DNA of 17,861 bases from Ettlia oleoabundans (GCA_019693395.1 JAAMXP010002625.1:1-17861); one strand, 5' to 3'; shown: positions 1 to 9,785, numbered from the stretch's first letter. The notes: a model not told the origin generated them from the sequence alone. Numbers and translations are program-made.

Positions 1-67
1 TTCCTTCCCGCCGTGCTTCGTGCTGTGTGAGCTACGAAATCGATACATCCTACCCTTTTCTCCACAG

Positions 68-1473
68 TGCACATTAGTCTACAGTGGGAACAACACTGCC
101 AGCCCACCCACCCTTTTGGCGACCCTGCAACTTGCAGTGTGGAACCGAACCAGCGGTGAGGTCTACCTGGAGGGAGATCTGGAGCGGGGAGTGGTGCCTG
201 AGGACTGCTTCTGGACTCACTGTGGAGGGGAGGGGGAAGACGGCTGTGCCCTGTACCTGCGCAAGATGAACCTGGAGGTCCTGCAGAAGTGGGTGCTGAT
301 GCTCTGTGCTGCTGTGTGCTGCCCTGTGTTGCTGCTTGCTGGTCTCTTCTGCCTTCCCTCCTGCTGGCGTGATGGCGACAGGTTGAAAGGATGCCTGTGC
401 AAGGGCCAGATTGACCTGGGGGTTGGGCAGAACTTGCATTGGCGGGATGGAAACGGGCAGTCGCCAGCCCATTTCGGAGCAAAGGCAAAACAACATACTC
501 AGCACCGTTAGACTTCAGCCAGCATGCTCTGCCATGTGTGCCAGTGTGACGTGCCCACACGTCTACGTATTTTGCCCCGCCCTGCTGGCCCCCCACCTTG
601 CTACCTCCCCTCTCAAGCCCAGCTGTCTAAGTGCTTTGTCCCGGCTCACCCACCCACCCACAGGCACTGGATGCACAATGAGATGTGGTGGTTCCGCCTG
701 TTCAAGCAGCACCGTGAGATAGCGTGGGACGACTACGAGAAGGATTACAGCGACCTGCCGGAGGAGGTGCTGCATTTGCACAGGTGGGTGGCGAGTAACC
801 GGGCGGGCGGCTTTGGGGCCAGGAGGGAGCAATTTTTCAATTCAGGGCAGGGGTATTGCGCAGTGGGTGAAGGACAGGTATCGCTATTTTGTGCGCATCA
901 GATGCGGTGTTTGCTGGGAACTGCCATTGCTGGCTCACCATCTCCAAAGCTTGTTGCAAAGGCCGCGACCTCCAGTATGTACCGCTCAGGATACAATTGC
1001 CCTTGAGTGGCATGTCAGGATGATAATGACTCAAGCTTGTGTTGCAGAATTGTTGAGGCCAAGAAGGAGCCAGAAAACCACAAAGAGGATCTGGAGCGCA
1101 AGCGGCGGGAGATGCTACAGGTAAAGGGCATGGTGGTGTTGTGAAGTACACGCAAGCAGCAAGAGGCCATATGGGAAAGTATGTATGTGATGAGAAAGGG
1201 CATTGCAGTCTGGCAAGGCATCAATGAAAGCATGGCAGTGTTGGTGAAAAGGTAAACATGCATAGTAAATGCACATATTCGGGCACGCTTGCATGGGTGC
1301 ATCCATTACGTGTGCATTCCCGAGAGGTCACGGGCTGCCGTCCTTTCACTGCTGTGTGGGTGCTGCAGGAGGCGGACGATGTGCGCAAGCGCACCCGCCA
1401 GGAGCGGCTGGCTGAACTGCGTACCGGCAAGAAGCTGAACTGGGTGCAGCTGAATCGCATGCTGCCTGCCTAG
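68..1473 (+). CDS. Unrecognised single-pass membrane protein, 3' part
   Basis: I do not recognise this family. Four exons can be read: 68-381, 664-783, 1048-1120 and 1369-1473 (stop TAG). Their phases match (AG|G, AG|A, then phase 0), giving 203 visible residues. The 5' end lies outside the window: the first exon opens after a good acceptor (ttttctccacag) with no start codon. The visible protein begins with a probable lumenal or extracellular stretch holding two N-glycosylation sequons (NNT and NRT) and several cysteines. A hydrophobic segment follows at about visible residues 75-97 (WVLMLCAAVCCPVLLLAG). The rest is a cytosolic-looking region with aromatic-acidic (WWFRLFKQH, WDDYEKDYSDLPEE) and then strongly charged helical sequence (EAKKEPENHKEDLERKRREM) ending in NRMLPA. 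The topology is inferred from sequons and charge. The gene converges on the VHL-like gene, with 58 bp between stop codons. Confidence 0.72.
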
Positions 1474-1531
1474 TAGTCACCACAGCACAGCTGCAGCGCA
1501 GTGCATGCAGCATAATCAGGGAGGAGGGCGC

Positions 1532-3013
1532 TCAGTGGATCCCAATGGCTCCCAAAACATTGAGCACGAGCGCGGCAAAGAGGGGATGGTGGCGGGCTGG
1601 GCTGCTGCTGTTGGGTGCATCACCAGCGGGTTGCAGCGGAAGCGGCTGGCGTGGCTGCATGGCATTCGCCAGCTGTTCTGCTGTCAGCCTGCTGCGTGGA
1701 GGCAGCATGGCGCCGCATTGCTTCCTGCTGCTGGCAAGCAGCGCATCAAAGCTGGCCTGGCAGTGCAGCTGGGTGGGGCGGATGTCTGGGTGCTGATCAG
1801 CGCAGGCCTCCTGCCACACATCTGCTGGCGCCAGGTGCTCACCAATGATCTTGCGCACCTGCGCCAACTTAGCAGCAAATTGAATAGCAGACGACAGCTC
1901 AGCTCATTTTGTAAAGCCTGTGTAACAGCAGCAGCATTTTCAATAAAAATCAAGTCGATTGTAAGCACCTACTTTTTATGCAAGCACCCATCAAAAGGGC
2001 ATGGAAGGGCACCACGCACAACCCCAGGCGACTGCAGAATACTTTTCTTGCTTGCTCACCACGTCAAGTGTGAGGCTTCCAAGGTTGGCTGCCCAGCAAG
2101 CTGTACTCTGTGACACTAGGGTGCCATCTTTGCTGCTAATGCTGCCATAGCCATGGCAACTGCCGCAGCTGCCCTCAGCTGCCAGCCTATGCCAGCTCAG
2201 CAGCAGCGCCACCGCCTCTCGGCGGAACTGCTCTGGGAAGCCGCTGTGGGTGTTCTCATGCCAGTGCAGCTGAGGAGGGTCGGTAACGGTGGCGAGATGT
2301 CCCTCCAGTTGGTGTGCCACCACCGCTTGTGCGCCATCAATGCACATGCGACGGGCATTTTGCAGGTCACGCACGATCCACACATGGTTCATCCTGAAGC
2401 ATTGCAGTGGCAATGATCAGAAACGTCGTCGATAGTCTAAAAACAGATTAAGAGCAAGTTTTGGCAGAAGGGCAGGCAGAAGCGGCAGGGGGCAGGGACA
2501 AGTGCGGTCAAGCTTCATGGTGGCGACGCACCAGGTGCTGTACTGCGTTTTTTGCCCTGGCGCAAGCACGGTGTAAGGCACCTCGTCTCCCTCGTAGTTA
2601 ATCCAGCAGCACCTGTAGTAGAAGTACGGGGAGTTCCTCAGGAACCAAAGTTTCAATGGCCGTCACTACTGACGCTGCTGGCAATGCGGGCCGCCAGGCA
2701 CGGCTTTTTGTCTCTGGAGGCGCGCCCCTGCAGAAGCGCAAGGGATACCTGCAGCGAGTTTTCACCTCACGCTGCGTGGAGACGCGTTGAAAAACTCGAT
2801 AGCAGCAGGGGCAGGGGCGGCGCTGCTGAGGGACGTCAGCCGCACCCGGCTGCTCCTATTGCCGCCCAGCTCACACTTCTCCACCTCCTGAAAGGCGCGC
2901 TTGCGCCACATGCCCCTTGTGGGCGCTATTGCAAGGCTCAAATGCGGCTGCTGAAAGCTGGCCGGCTGCTCGGCAGGCACTTGAAACCCGGCAGTATGCG
3001 TGCTCACTTGCAT
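1532..3013 (-). CDS. VHL beta-domain protein
   Basis: Four exons on the minus strand: 3013-2766, 2612-2532, 2393-2060 and 1897-1532, all phase-consistent, giving 342 aa. The VHL beta domain (about residues 70-125) is spread over the first three exons. Visible pieces are IEFFNASPRSV, then WINYEGDEVPYTVLAPG, then NHVWIVRD, matching the human segments IFCNRSPRVV, WLNFDGEPQPYPTLPPG and HLWLFRD without gaps. In human VHL this domain binds hydroxyproline in HIF-alpha for ubiquitination. Here the equivalents of Tyr98, His115 and Trp117 are kept, while His110 and Ser111 are Ser and Thr. After the domain comes FPEQFRREAVALLL (residues 162-175), a motif shared with the ankyrin gene of this window. I cannot recognise the elongin-binding alpha domain. 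The C-terminus is Ala/Pro-rich. The start at 3013 is the first ATG of the open frame; an acceptor-like tttcag inside exon 1 leaves the 5' end open. The last junction (acceptor gagctgag) is the least certain. Confidence 0.75.
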
Positions 3014-3160
3014 CCTGACTAAAGGCGATCTACAACAGAGAAGCGAAATGCGGCGAACACAACTTGCAGACAAGCAGAGCAGCGAAGTTTCATATTTGAG
3101 TTTGCATTATCTCAACATCTCGCGCAACACATGCAAAGCACGCTTTGCTTGCTCCGCCAC

Positions 3161-3165
3161 TTACA
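3161..3165 (-). terminator. TGTAA polyadenylation signal of the BTB/cytochrome b5 gene
   Basis: The minus strand reads TGTAA here, about 100 bp downstream of the stop codon at 3265. TGTAA is the usual poly(A) signal of core chlorophytes. The VHL-like gene on the same strand starts only about 150 bp further on, so terminator and next promoter share this short gap. Confidence 0.55.
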
Positions 3166-3264
3166 AGTCCGTTATCCGAGGCTTCACATGCGCAGAATTG
3201 ACAACGAAGCGTAATTGCCATCATCCAAGCCACATAAACACCGGTTCACAAGCCAGCATCCTAT

Positions 3265-6200
3265 CTAGTGCCTGTCGCCGCCGTTCGGCGCTGCCCGCCT
3301 GCTGCCCAAGTGCGTTGCTACCTCAGGTTGCAACCTCCAAGGCGTGAACTCGCGTAACTGCTGCAGAAAGTCGGCACTGGGCGGCTCGTTTGGTGCAGGA
3401 ACGATATCCCTGTCTTCTGGCAATAGCTCTCCATGGTAGAACTGGCGCAAGTACACGAAGGACTCTCTTGATGCGTGGTACACCTCAAAGAAGCGGCTGC
3501 GCAGGGCAATGGCACAGCCAGGCCAGGCTTCTTGAATCAATTGCAGTATTACGAGCCAGGAGATGCAACCAGCATGACTCACAGGGCAGTATGAAGAGAT
3601 GGCCCAGGCCAGGCAAGATGTGCAGCACCCACTAAAAGCAGCACCCACAAACGCAGCACCCACCTGCAGTCAAGGTTAAGGGCCTGCTTAGGGATGATTT
3701 TGCTGCCGCCTGGGTGCTCGGGCAGCCATCGCGTGACGTCAAGGACCATGCCATCCAGAACAAGCCAGCACCCGCCTGCCGCATTGAGTTGCTTGATCTC
3801 TTCAAAGGAGTAGAAGCGCAGACGTGCCGATGACTCACCCAGCCGGTCTCGGCAGTACTCCTGCTGTCCACAAAAAAAGCCACGGCAGCAGCAGAGGGCA
3901 AACAGGTGACGCAGCGGCACAGCGGCAGAGAGGTGGTTAGGACTGGTTGTCAGTTTGCACATAGCACACAGGGAAGCAGGAAAACAAAGTAAGCGGCACA
4001 CTGCCCCACAGCTTGCCAGCATTTGCTGCCACTGCCAACAGTAGGACGGCAGGAAGCAGTTGGGACTCGCACCTCCAGGGCACGCAGCCCCAAATGTTGC
4101 GCTGTCGCCAGCAGCTGGGAGCAGAGGTGCAGCCCAAATGCGGGCGGATCGCGGCCAAGGTGGAGCGCCTCTAGGAATATCAGCACCCTGCACAGCAGGG
4201 ATACAACGAGGGACAGCAAAAGCCTCCTGATGAATAATGTATGTAAAGCAGAAGAGTACTTCCCTGATGCAAGCAGCGTTGTTGCCATCAGCCGTTGACA
4301 ACATACATCATACCGCCTGCGGCACTGACAATTCATCAATAATTTGGGCAGAAGGAAGGCTGGCAGACAAAGACAGCTTGGATGCAGGAAAAGGGAGCAG
4401 CCTCACCGGTCAAATGTCAACGTGTCCACATCTACAGCCACCTCAGGCATCCGCTCCTTCTCCGACCTAACAGCCTTAGTCAGCGTGATGCAAGGCCGCA
4501 GCAGCTTGCGCTTGACAGGGAACCATTCGCCGTCGTTGGTTAAAATTTTGATGCTGCTGCGTGAAGGTCCGCTGGTAGGGCGCTGCCTGCAACGCACAAG
4601 GCAGGCAGGGCGTCGGGTTAGTTTTAAGGTGAGTGCATGGAGTGCCTTGCAGGCGGGGCAACTTTCAGGTACAGATATCCTGCCGAGCAGCCCAAACACA
4701 GTACACATTGTCTTTGACCTCTAGGCCCACCTAGCATTCTGCAGGATCACGCTGCCCCGAGCCGCGGCCATGCTCTGGGGCAGCAACTCTGGCGCCCACA
4801 CTGCTGCGGTCTGTTCATTGTTGTCGGTGCCTTTTAAGGCTGCTGCCTCTGCGGTGCACTGGTCTGCCATGGATTGAAGGTAGATCTGTGTGTCGTGTGT
4901 CAGGAGGCCTGCAGAGCAGATTTAAGGGGTTAATAGAGTGACTGCATGGCCGACACAAGCCAATCTTGCTGAATTACCCCCGCATCTTATAGCTAACTGC
5001 CTGCAACTGGTCCAAGCCTATTAGCATATATGTCCATCCCACCTCATGTCCAAAGGCGCTTTACACAACAAAGAAACACAAGCCTCTATAGCAGTGGTAT
5101 CCCACCGCCTCCTCCTGCTCCGCTTCATCTAGCGTGTTGGTGGAACTGATGCGCAGCAGCAGCCTGTTGCCTCCCACCTCCAGCAGGCAGGCCTCATTCA
5201 GGGCAAGCACCAGGCCAAAGTGCAGGCGCAGGAGCTCACGGACAACCTCCCTGGCATCAACCTGCATTGCAAGGCGTGCAAGTTAACCCGTGCAAAGTGC
5301 GGCAACAATCTGAAACCAGGTATGTTGCTCTTGCCACACATCTCTGTAAAAGCAACACAACGTGGCATGCATTGGTGCGGAGCAGCAGTACTGCAGGCAG
5401 GCAGCAGGAAATGGCAGAATGGATGGCGGAGTTGGCTAGAATAGACAGCTGAAGCCAGGGCATTCAGCTTCTTGTTTGCATGCAGCCAGTGCTTGGCTTG
5501 CCTGAACTGGCTCCTCAGACTTTCCCAGCAGCGACACCTCCCCCTCCACATCCACCAGCTCAAAGGGCTCGTCAGCCGGTGGCACAAACACTCTGCGGGG
5601 GGACACCTTCGGCCCAAGCGACACCACACTGTCAAAAGCGCGCATAGAGATTGTGCAAATGGAATGACCCCATGTGGGGGAGGGAGGATGAGGCTGCGGC
5701 CTGTCGAACGTTTTGGCAGCTGCATGTGTAGGTACATGCCAGCACATTCTAGCCACTACATTAAAAGTTGTAGCGCCTGCATGTACTGTAGAGGGGGCTG
5801 CTGGGCACCAACTACACCCACACTGAGAGTATTGGTATCTGGCAGTGAAGTTAGTTCTGGCAGTACAAATACATGATCTCAAACTTAAGTGCACGTACCT
5901 GAACTCCTCAGATATGCCAGGCCCGAGGTGCAGGTTGTATTGCTGAACAGGGGTGACCGCCACTTGGCCATCTACCAACAGGCTGGTCCCAGCTCCAGCT
6001 TCACCATCCACCACCGCTGCAGCCAGCACGCAGTCGCTGCCCGATGCTAGAGCCAGGAAGGTTCGGCTGATGCCGCTGGCGACCCCCAGCTGATCTGCTG
6101 TGTGCCGTGTGATGAGAGCAGGGCCTGCAAAGACATTGCAAACGGCGGGGGGCAGGGATATGTCGAGCAGGCTGGGGGATCTGGATAGCGTAAGAGTGGA

Positions 6201-6751
6201 ATAGAAGCAATGAAGAAGCAGCTCACCTTGGCCATCTGGATGGTCGACCACATGCAGTCGCACAGCTGGCAGGCTATCTGGGTCAACCTGCCGCGCAAGC
6301 AATGGGGTGCTCAACCGCGCGTGTGGCGGGCGACAAGATGACAAGCGGCGGCAGCATGGCGCCACCCGGAGTAGGAGGCGCCTGATTGGCGTGTGATGCA
6401 TGTCAGCATGTACTGTTCGACTGCAGAATAATATGTTACAATGCACAAGCTAGCACCTCCGTGTGCTCTACCTGAGGTTGCGCAAGCCCTGAATTGAAGC
6501 TGATAGGCGGGCGCGGCGTCCAACTGGGCATCGATGCTGTTAACTTTGACTTGTGGAGGAGTAAGGCGGTGAAACGTGGGTGCTCCCAAAGGTGCCAGCT
6601 GGGCGGCAATGGCGGGAATGTCGCTGGGATGCGGACAGCATGCAGCCCGTCTCTGGAGGTGCTGGTAAACAGGACGGCAGCAAAGATGTGGATTAAATGT
6701 GGCGCCCCTGGGGAATCACCTTGCCGTACCGTGACAATCATAGAGCATCAT
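3265..6751 (-). CDS. CDC48/NSF-N-like, Skp1/BTB and cytochrome b5 multidomain protein
   Basis: Eleven minus-strand exons give 555 aa: 6751-6720, 6623-6472, 6277-6227, 6124-5899, 5628-5508, 5261-5078, 4908-4731, 4586-4407, 4187-4073, 3860-3664 and 3496-3265. Every junction keeps phase; the 5078/4908 junction (weak donor gtttct) and the two-codon ATG-ATG start are tentative. Residues 20-150 (GPALITRHTADQLGV..., VQQYNLHLG) and 195-265 (LLEVGGNRLLLRIS..., HCYRG) resemble the double-psi barrel and second barrel of CDC48/NSF N domains; that call is weak. Residues 325-425 are a Skp1/BTB fold (IKILTNDGEWFPVKRKLL, FDRVLIFLEALHLG, LGLRALEEYC). Residues 428-510 are cytochrome b5: WLPEHPGG gives haem ligand His462, and FFEVYHASRES gives the second, His486. 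Cytochrome b5 domains carry electrons or bind ligands; Skp1/BTB folds dimerise or recruit cullins. The role of the whole protein is unknown. No membrane segment is seen. Confidence 0.78.
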
Positions 6752-6871
6752 AGAGTTGCCAGAAAGACTGCTGCCGTGCCCGGCTGTCAGTGGCGGTGTG
6801 CCATGTAATCACTTAAAGCAGCGGCTCCTCCAGCTCACATTCTGCGCTGCTGGGCATCATTGCTGGGCATC
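6752..6871. promoter_or_regulatory. 120-bp divergent promoter region (gene 3 / Sec62)
   Basis: This is the whole gap between the start codon of the minus-strand BTB/cytochrome b5 gene (6751) and the Sec62 start codon (6872). Both 5' UTRs and any core promoters must fit here or inside the first introns. No TATA box is evident. A 12-bp direct repeat, gctgggcatcat, occurs at 6849-6860 and again at 6862-6873, the second copy running into the Sec62 ATG. The extent depends on both start calls. Confidence 0.5.
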
Positions 6872-9159
6872 ATGGGATCAAAGGTTTGCGCCAGGCTGCC
6901 TTTCTGATTTCTGGTGCGGGCGGCCAGGCAACTTTGATCACGCATCCACGGCTTTTGCAAACTGCCTTGCAGGCTGAACCTGAAGACACGATCAAGCAGT
7001 TTGCGAACGCTCTGCGAAACAAGGGCGGGATCGAGAACCGTTCTGGGGTGCTTGAGGCAGAGCGCTTTGAGCTGTTCCGTGGGAAGGACTTGGTGCGATG
7101 GGTGAAAGCCAACCCTGAGAAATGCGCAGCAGCGAGTGCAGGTAGGCCTGGGCTGGTGCCGCCATGCTGCCGCCCCCAATGAGTCCTCAGTGTTGTTCCG
7201 TCTTCCAAATCCCCCTCTCTGTAAGCGTCACCCATTGTTCTTGGTTGCCCATTGGTATGACACCATTGCAGGCAAGGGTTTGGAGGGCGACGAGCTGGCA
7301 AAGTACCTGGGGCAGCAGCTGATACGCCGCCGCCTTGCGCTGAGAGTTGACCGCATGAACAAAAAGCCGCTGCCCGGCAGCAAGCGCATGGTCAAGTTCC
7401 CGCGCAAGCTGGTGCAGCTGTCGCCAGAGCAAGCAAACGTAAGCAAGGCCCTACATGGCTGTTTGGCTGATAGCAAGCTGCCAGCTTGTGCCGGCGTGCT
7501 CATTTTGCACGAGCACCAACACGATTTCCCACACCAGCTATCGCCGCACCCGGCCCAGTCGTATCCACTTGAGTTGCCGCTATGCATTCCTCCCACCTGC
7601 TGCCTGCTGCCTTCCTGCAGGTGTTTGCAGAAGAGGGGTTTTACGTGTGGCTGTACGAGCGGCCCACATCAATGTGGACCTATGTGTGGACGGCACTCAT
7701 CCCACGTGGGTGCTAGAGTCTGCCTGTCTGTGTGATGCCTGGTTCCCTATTCCTGCTGCCTGCCCACTGAATATCAGCTGTTTACCAGCCTGCTTAGCAG
7801 CCTGTGAGTAAGCGAATCCGTTGCTTCAAACACACTACAACAGTGGCAGGAAAGTCGCACACCGTCCTCATGCCTCCATCTTTCGGACGTACACCAACAT
7901 CAGCGAGTTGCCTGCCCACCGCTCGCTCTTCCCACACCCAGACCTCTGGCCTTCCGTGTCATTCCGGCTGCAGTGGGAGTGTTAGGAGCCTGCCTCTTCC
8001 CCTTGGCTCCTAACTGGGCCAAGATCGCCGTGTTCTACTTTTCCTCCGGCTTGCTCATTTTGATCCTGGGAGTACTGCTGCTGCGAAGCTTAGTTGCGGC
8101 TGTGTCGTGGGTGCTCACCGGGCGCACGCTCTGGCTGCTGCCCAACATCACATCCGAGGTGAGGGGGTGGATAGGTGTTGGGGAGTACGTGGCTGGAGTT
8201 GCTGGGAAGGGTGGGTGGGCCTTGATCTCCCAAGTGGGATGCGATGTTGAGGAAGGAGGGTGAGTCAGTATTGTGCGCGTCCACAACAGAGTTTTTAATA
8301 TCCATATTGGAAGGGGTAGGTGCACGGGAACTCAGCCTCCACCTTTCCTTTTGCCTCGGCTTACCCCTCATTTCATGCATACGTCGTCGTATCTGCCACC
8401 TTTGTCGCTGCAGGAGCTGCCCATCACCCAGATCTTCAAACCGCTCTTCTCAGTGCAACGCCCTGCTGAGGGCGGCAGCAAGTGGAGCAACCACCCGCTC
8501 ACCCGCCTGGCAGCTGGGGCGGCGCTGGGCGGGCTGGTCTACGTTCTTTACAGCCATGGGCCCAACAAGGGTGAGCCTGGTCTTGGGCAGCTTGGGAGCA
8601 GCCTGCGTCAGCAGTGCATCAGCCAGCACCCCAGCCAACTATCCTCCAATCCCTTAATTTCTTGGCTGCCTTGCGGCCCCGGTTCCTCCTGCCGTGCCCA
8701 TCCCGTAAGCGCAATCTGAGTTATGCACAGGCGGCTTTATGCACCATTATTTATTTTCAAACCGAGTCTTCCATTTGTCATGCATCTTTGTTCACTAAGG
8801 TATTCTGATGCCAGTCCTGCCCTGCCTGCTGCTTGACCCCACTAGCTAACTGTCTACTAGATGTTCCTGCCCCAATATTCTGACCCACCCTCCCTGCAGC
8901 TTCCATTACCACCGAAGCCACCCGCTACCGCGACGACCTCATGGACTGGCTGGGTGTGCAGCGGGAGGGATACAAACGCCTTGACAGCAACTCTACCAAG
9001 GACGCGACAGCACCGGCGAATACCACTGCAGGCGATGCCTCAGAAGGAGCAGCAGGGGCAGGCGCTGGCGCAAGTGCTGGGGCGGGCGCGGCGCAGCCTG
9101 GTGCGGATGGGGCGGCAGGTGAGGGCACCGGGCACGGCGCGGCAGATGGAGAGCTTTGA
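6872..9159 (+). CDS. SEC62: Sec62, ER protein-translocation subunit
   Basis: Seven exons, all in phase, give 344 aa: 6872-6883, 6973-7141, 7272-7438, 7621-7705, 7974-8158, 8414-8570 and 8900-9159. Sec62 joins Sec63 and the Sec61 channel in the ER membrane for post-translational import. Family hallmarks are ERFELFRGKDLVRWVKANPE (residues 38-57), the basic VDRMNKKPLPGSKRMVKFPRK stretch and EEGFYVWLYERPTSMWTYVW just before the first membrane segment (about 135-155, containing LFPLAPNW at its end). A second membrane segment lies at about 160-190 and a weaker third (LAAGAALGGLVYVLYS) at about 237-253. The tail is Ala/Gly-rich with two sequons (N289-S-T, N299-T-T) and ends DGEL. The first coding exon is only 12 nt (MGSK); it supplies the only in-frame ATG, since the frame of exon 2 has none upstream. 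A TGTAA signal lies 139 bp past the stop. Confidence 0.9.
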
Positions 9160-9297
9160 ATTGGCAGTTTCCTCTCTATCATCGTTCTTGGCTCTTGCTG
9201 CCTTTTGTTGCCTCGCCACTGCTTTCTGGTTGTGTGCTTGGAATGCACCCGTGCACATTGGCCGCGCATTTGCCTCTGTACCTGAAGTCCTGGACAG

Positions 9298-9302
9298 TGT
9301 AA
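9298..9302 (+). terminator. TGTAA polyadenylation signal of Sec62
   Basis: TGTAA on the plus strand, 139 bp after the Sec62 stop codon, in non-coding sequence. It fits the chlorophyte poly(A) signal. No other TGTAA was seen between the stop and this site. Confidence 0.55.
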
Positions 9303-9687
9303 CATGTGCATGGCGCGGGGATGCATGCAATTTGAACGGACTAAGGGGTGCTATTGAAAAAGGCAAGCAACACACACGTGCTGCACTGTTGATTACTGGC
9401 AAAAACTAGGGTGCACGTAAAAAGCCGGTACAGGGGCAACAAACGTGCAAGCACACGAGCCAACAGGCGGCAAGGAAAACTAGTGCTGCAGAGCACACGA
9501 AATGAAAACACCAAAAGCCTAGTATGTTTGACAAAAAGGAGCAAGCTATCAGTGACCACTAATTGATTCAAGCGCGAAAACAGAGTGGCCAAACCATTAA
9601 ACAAAGGAAAACTCAACGAGAGAAAGGTGAGATGTGGCAGCGGGTCGGTGGGACGCAAAAACTGCCAAGTGGGATGGCAAAACGAGT

Positions 9688-9692
9688 TTACA
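9688..9692 (-). terminator. TGTAA polyadenylation signal of the ankyrin gene
   Basis: The minus strand reads TGTAA 95 bp past the stop codon at 9786. Spacing and motif match those of the Sec62 gene that converges from the other side. Confidence 0.55.
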
Positions 9693-9785
9693 GTTCGCAC
9701 TTGCGGCTGGTGTAGCAGCAAAAGTGGTTGAAAGGCTGCGTGGTGTGGCGGAGGCTCGCAGGAGATATACATTTATCACGCTTAT

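Larger units (their letters stand above)
9160..9785. other. Convergent 3' intergenic region
   Basis: 626 bp between the Sec62 stop (+) and the ankyrin-gene stop (-). I find no credible gene: the open frames on both strands lack motifs and overlap one another. It holds the two opposing TGTAA signals (9298-9302 on + and 9692-9688 on -), so the 3' UTRs are likely about 150 and 110 bp. The middle, 9420-9640, is A-rich on the plus strand, unlike the coding parts. Confidence 0.6.

Noticed and set aside
154..160. Donor-like GTGAGG inside the first visible exon of the membrane-protein gene
   Set aside because: Splicing here would remove or shift the in-frame stretch leading into the membrane segment. 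Reading through keeps a long open frame whose end joins the next exon in phase.
1505..2113. Plus-strand open frame of 202 codons opposite the VHL-like gene
   Set aside because: It spans the opposite gene's intron and last exon, has no domain, and the minus strand gives phase-matched exons with a VHL domain just upstream.
6277..6287. Acceptor gcggcag at 6288 for exon 3 of the BTB/cytochrome b5 gene
   Set aside because: It gives an in-frame stop with the preceding phase-1 donor. The next acceptor (gacccag, exon from 6277) restores phase.
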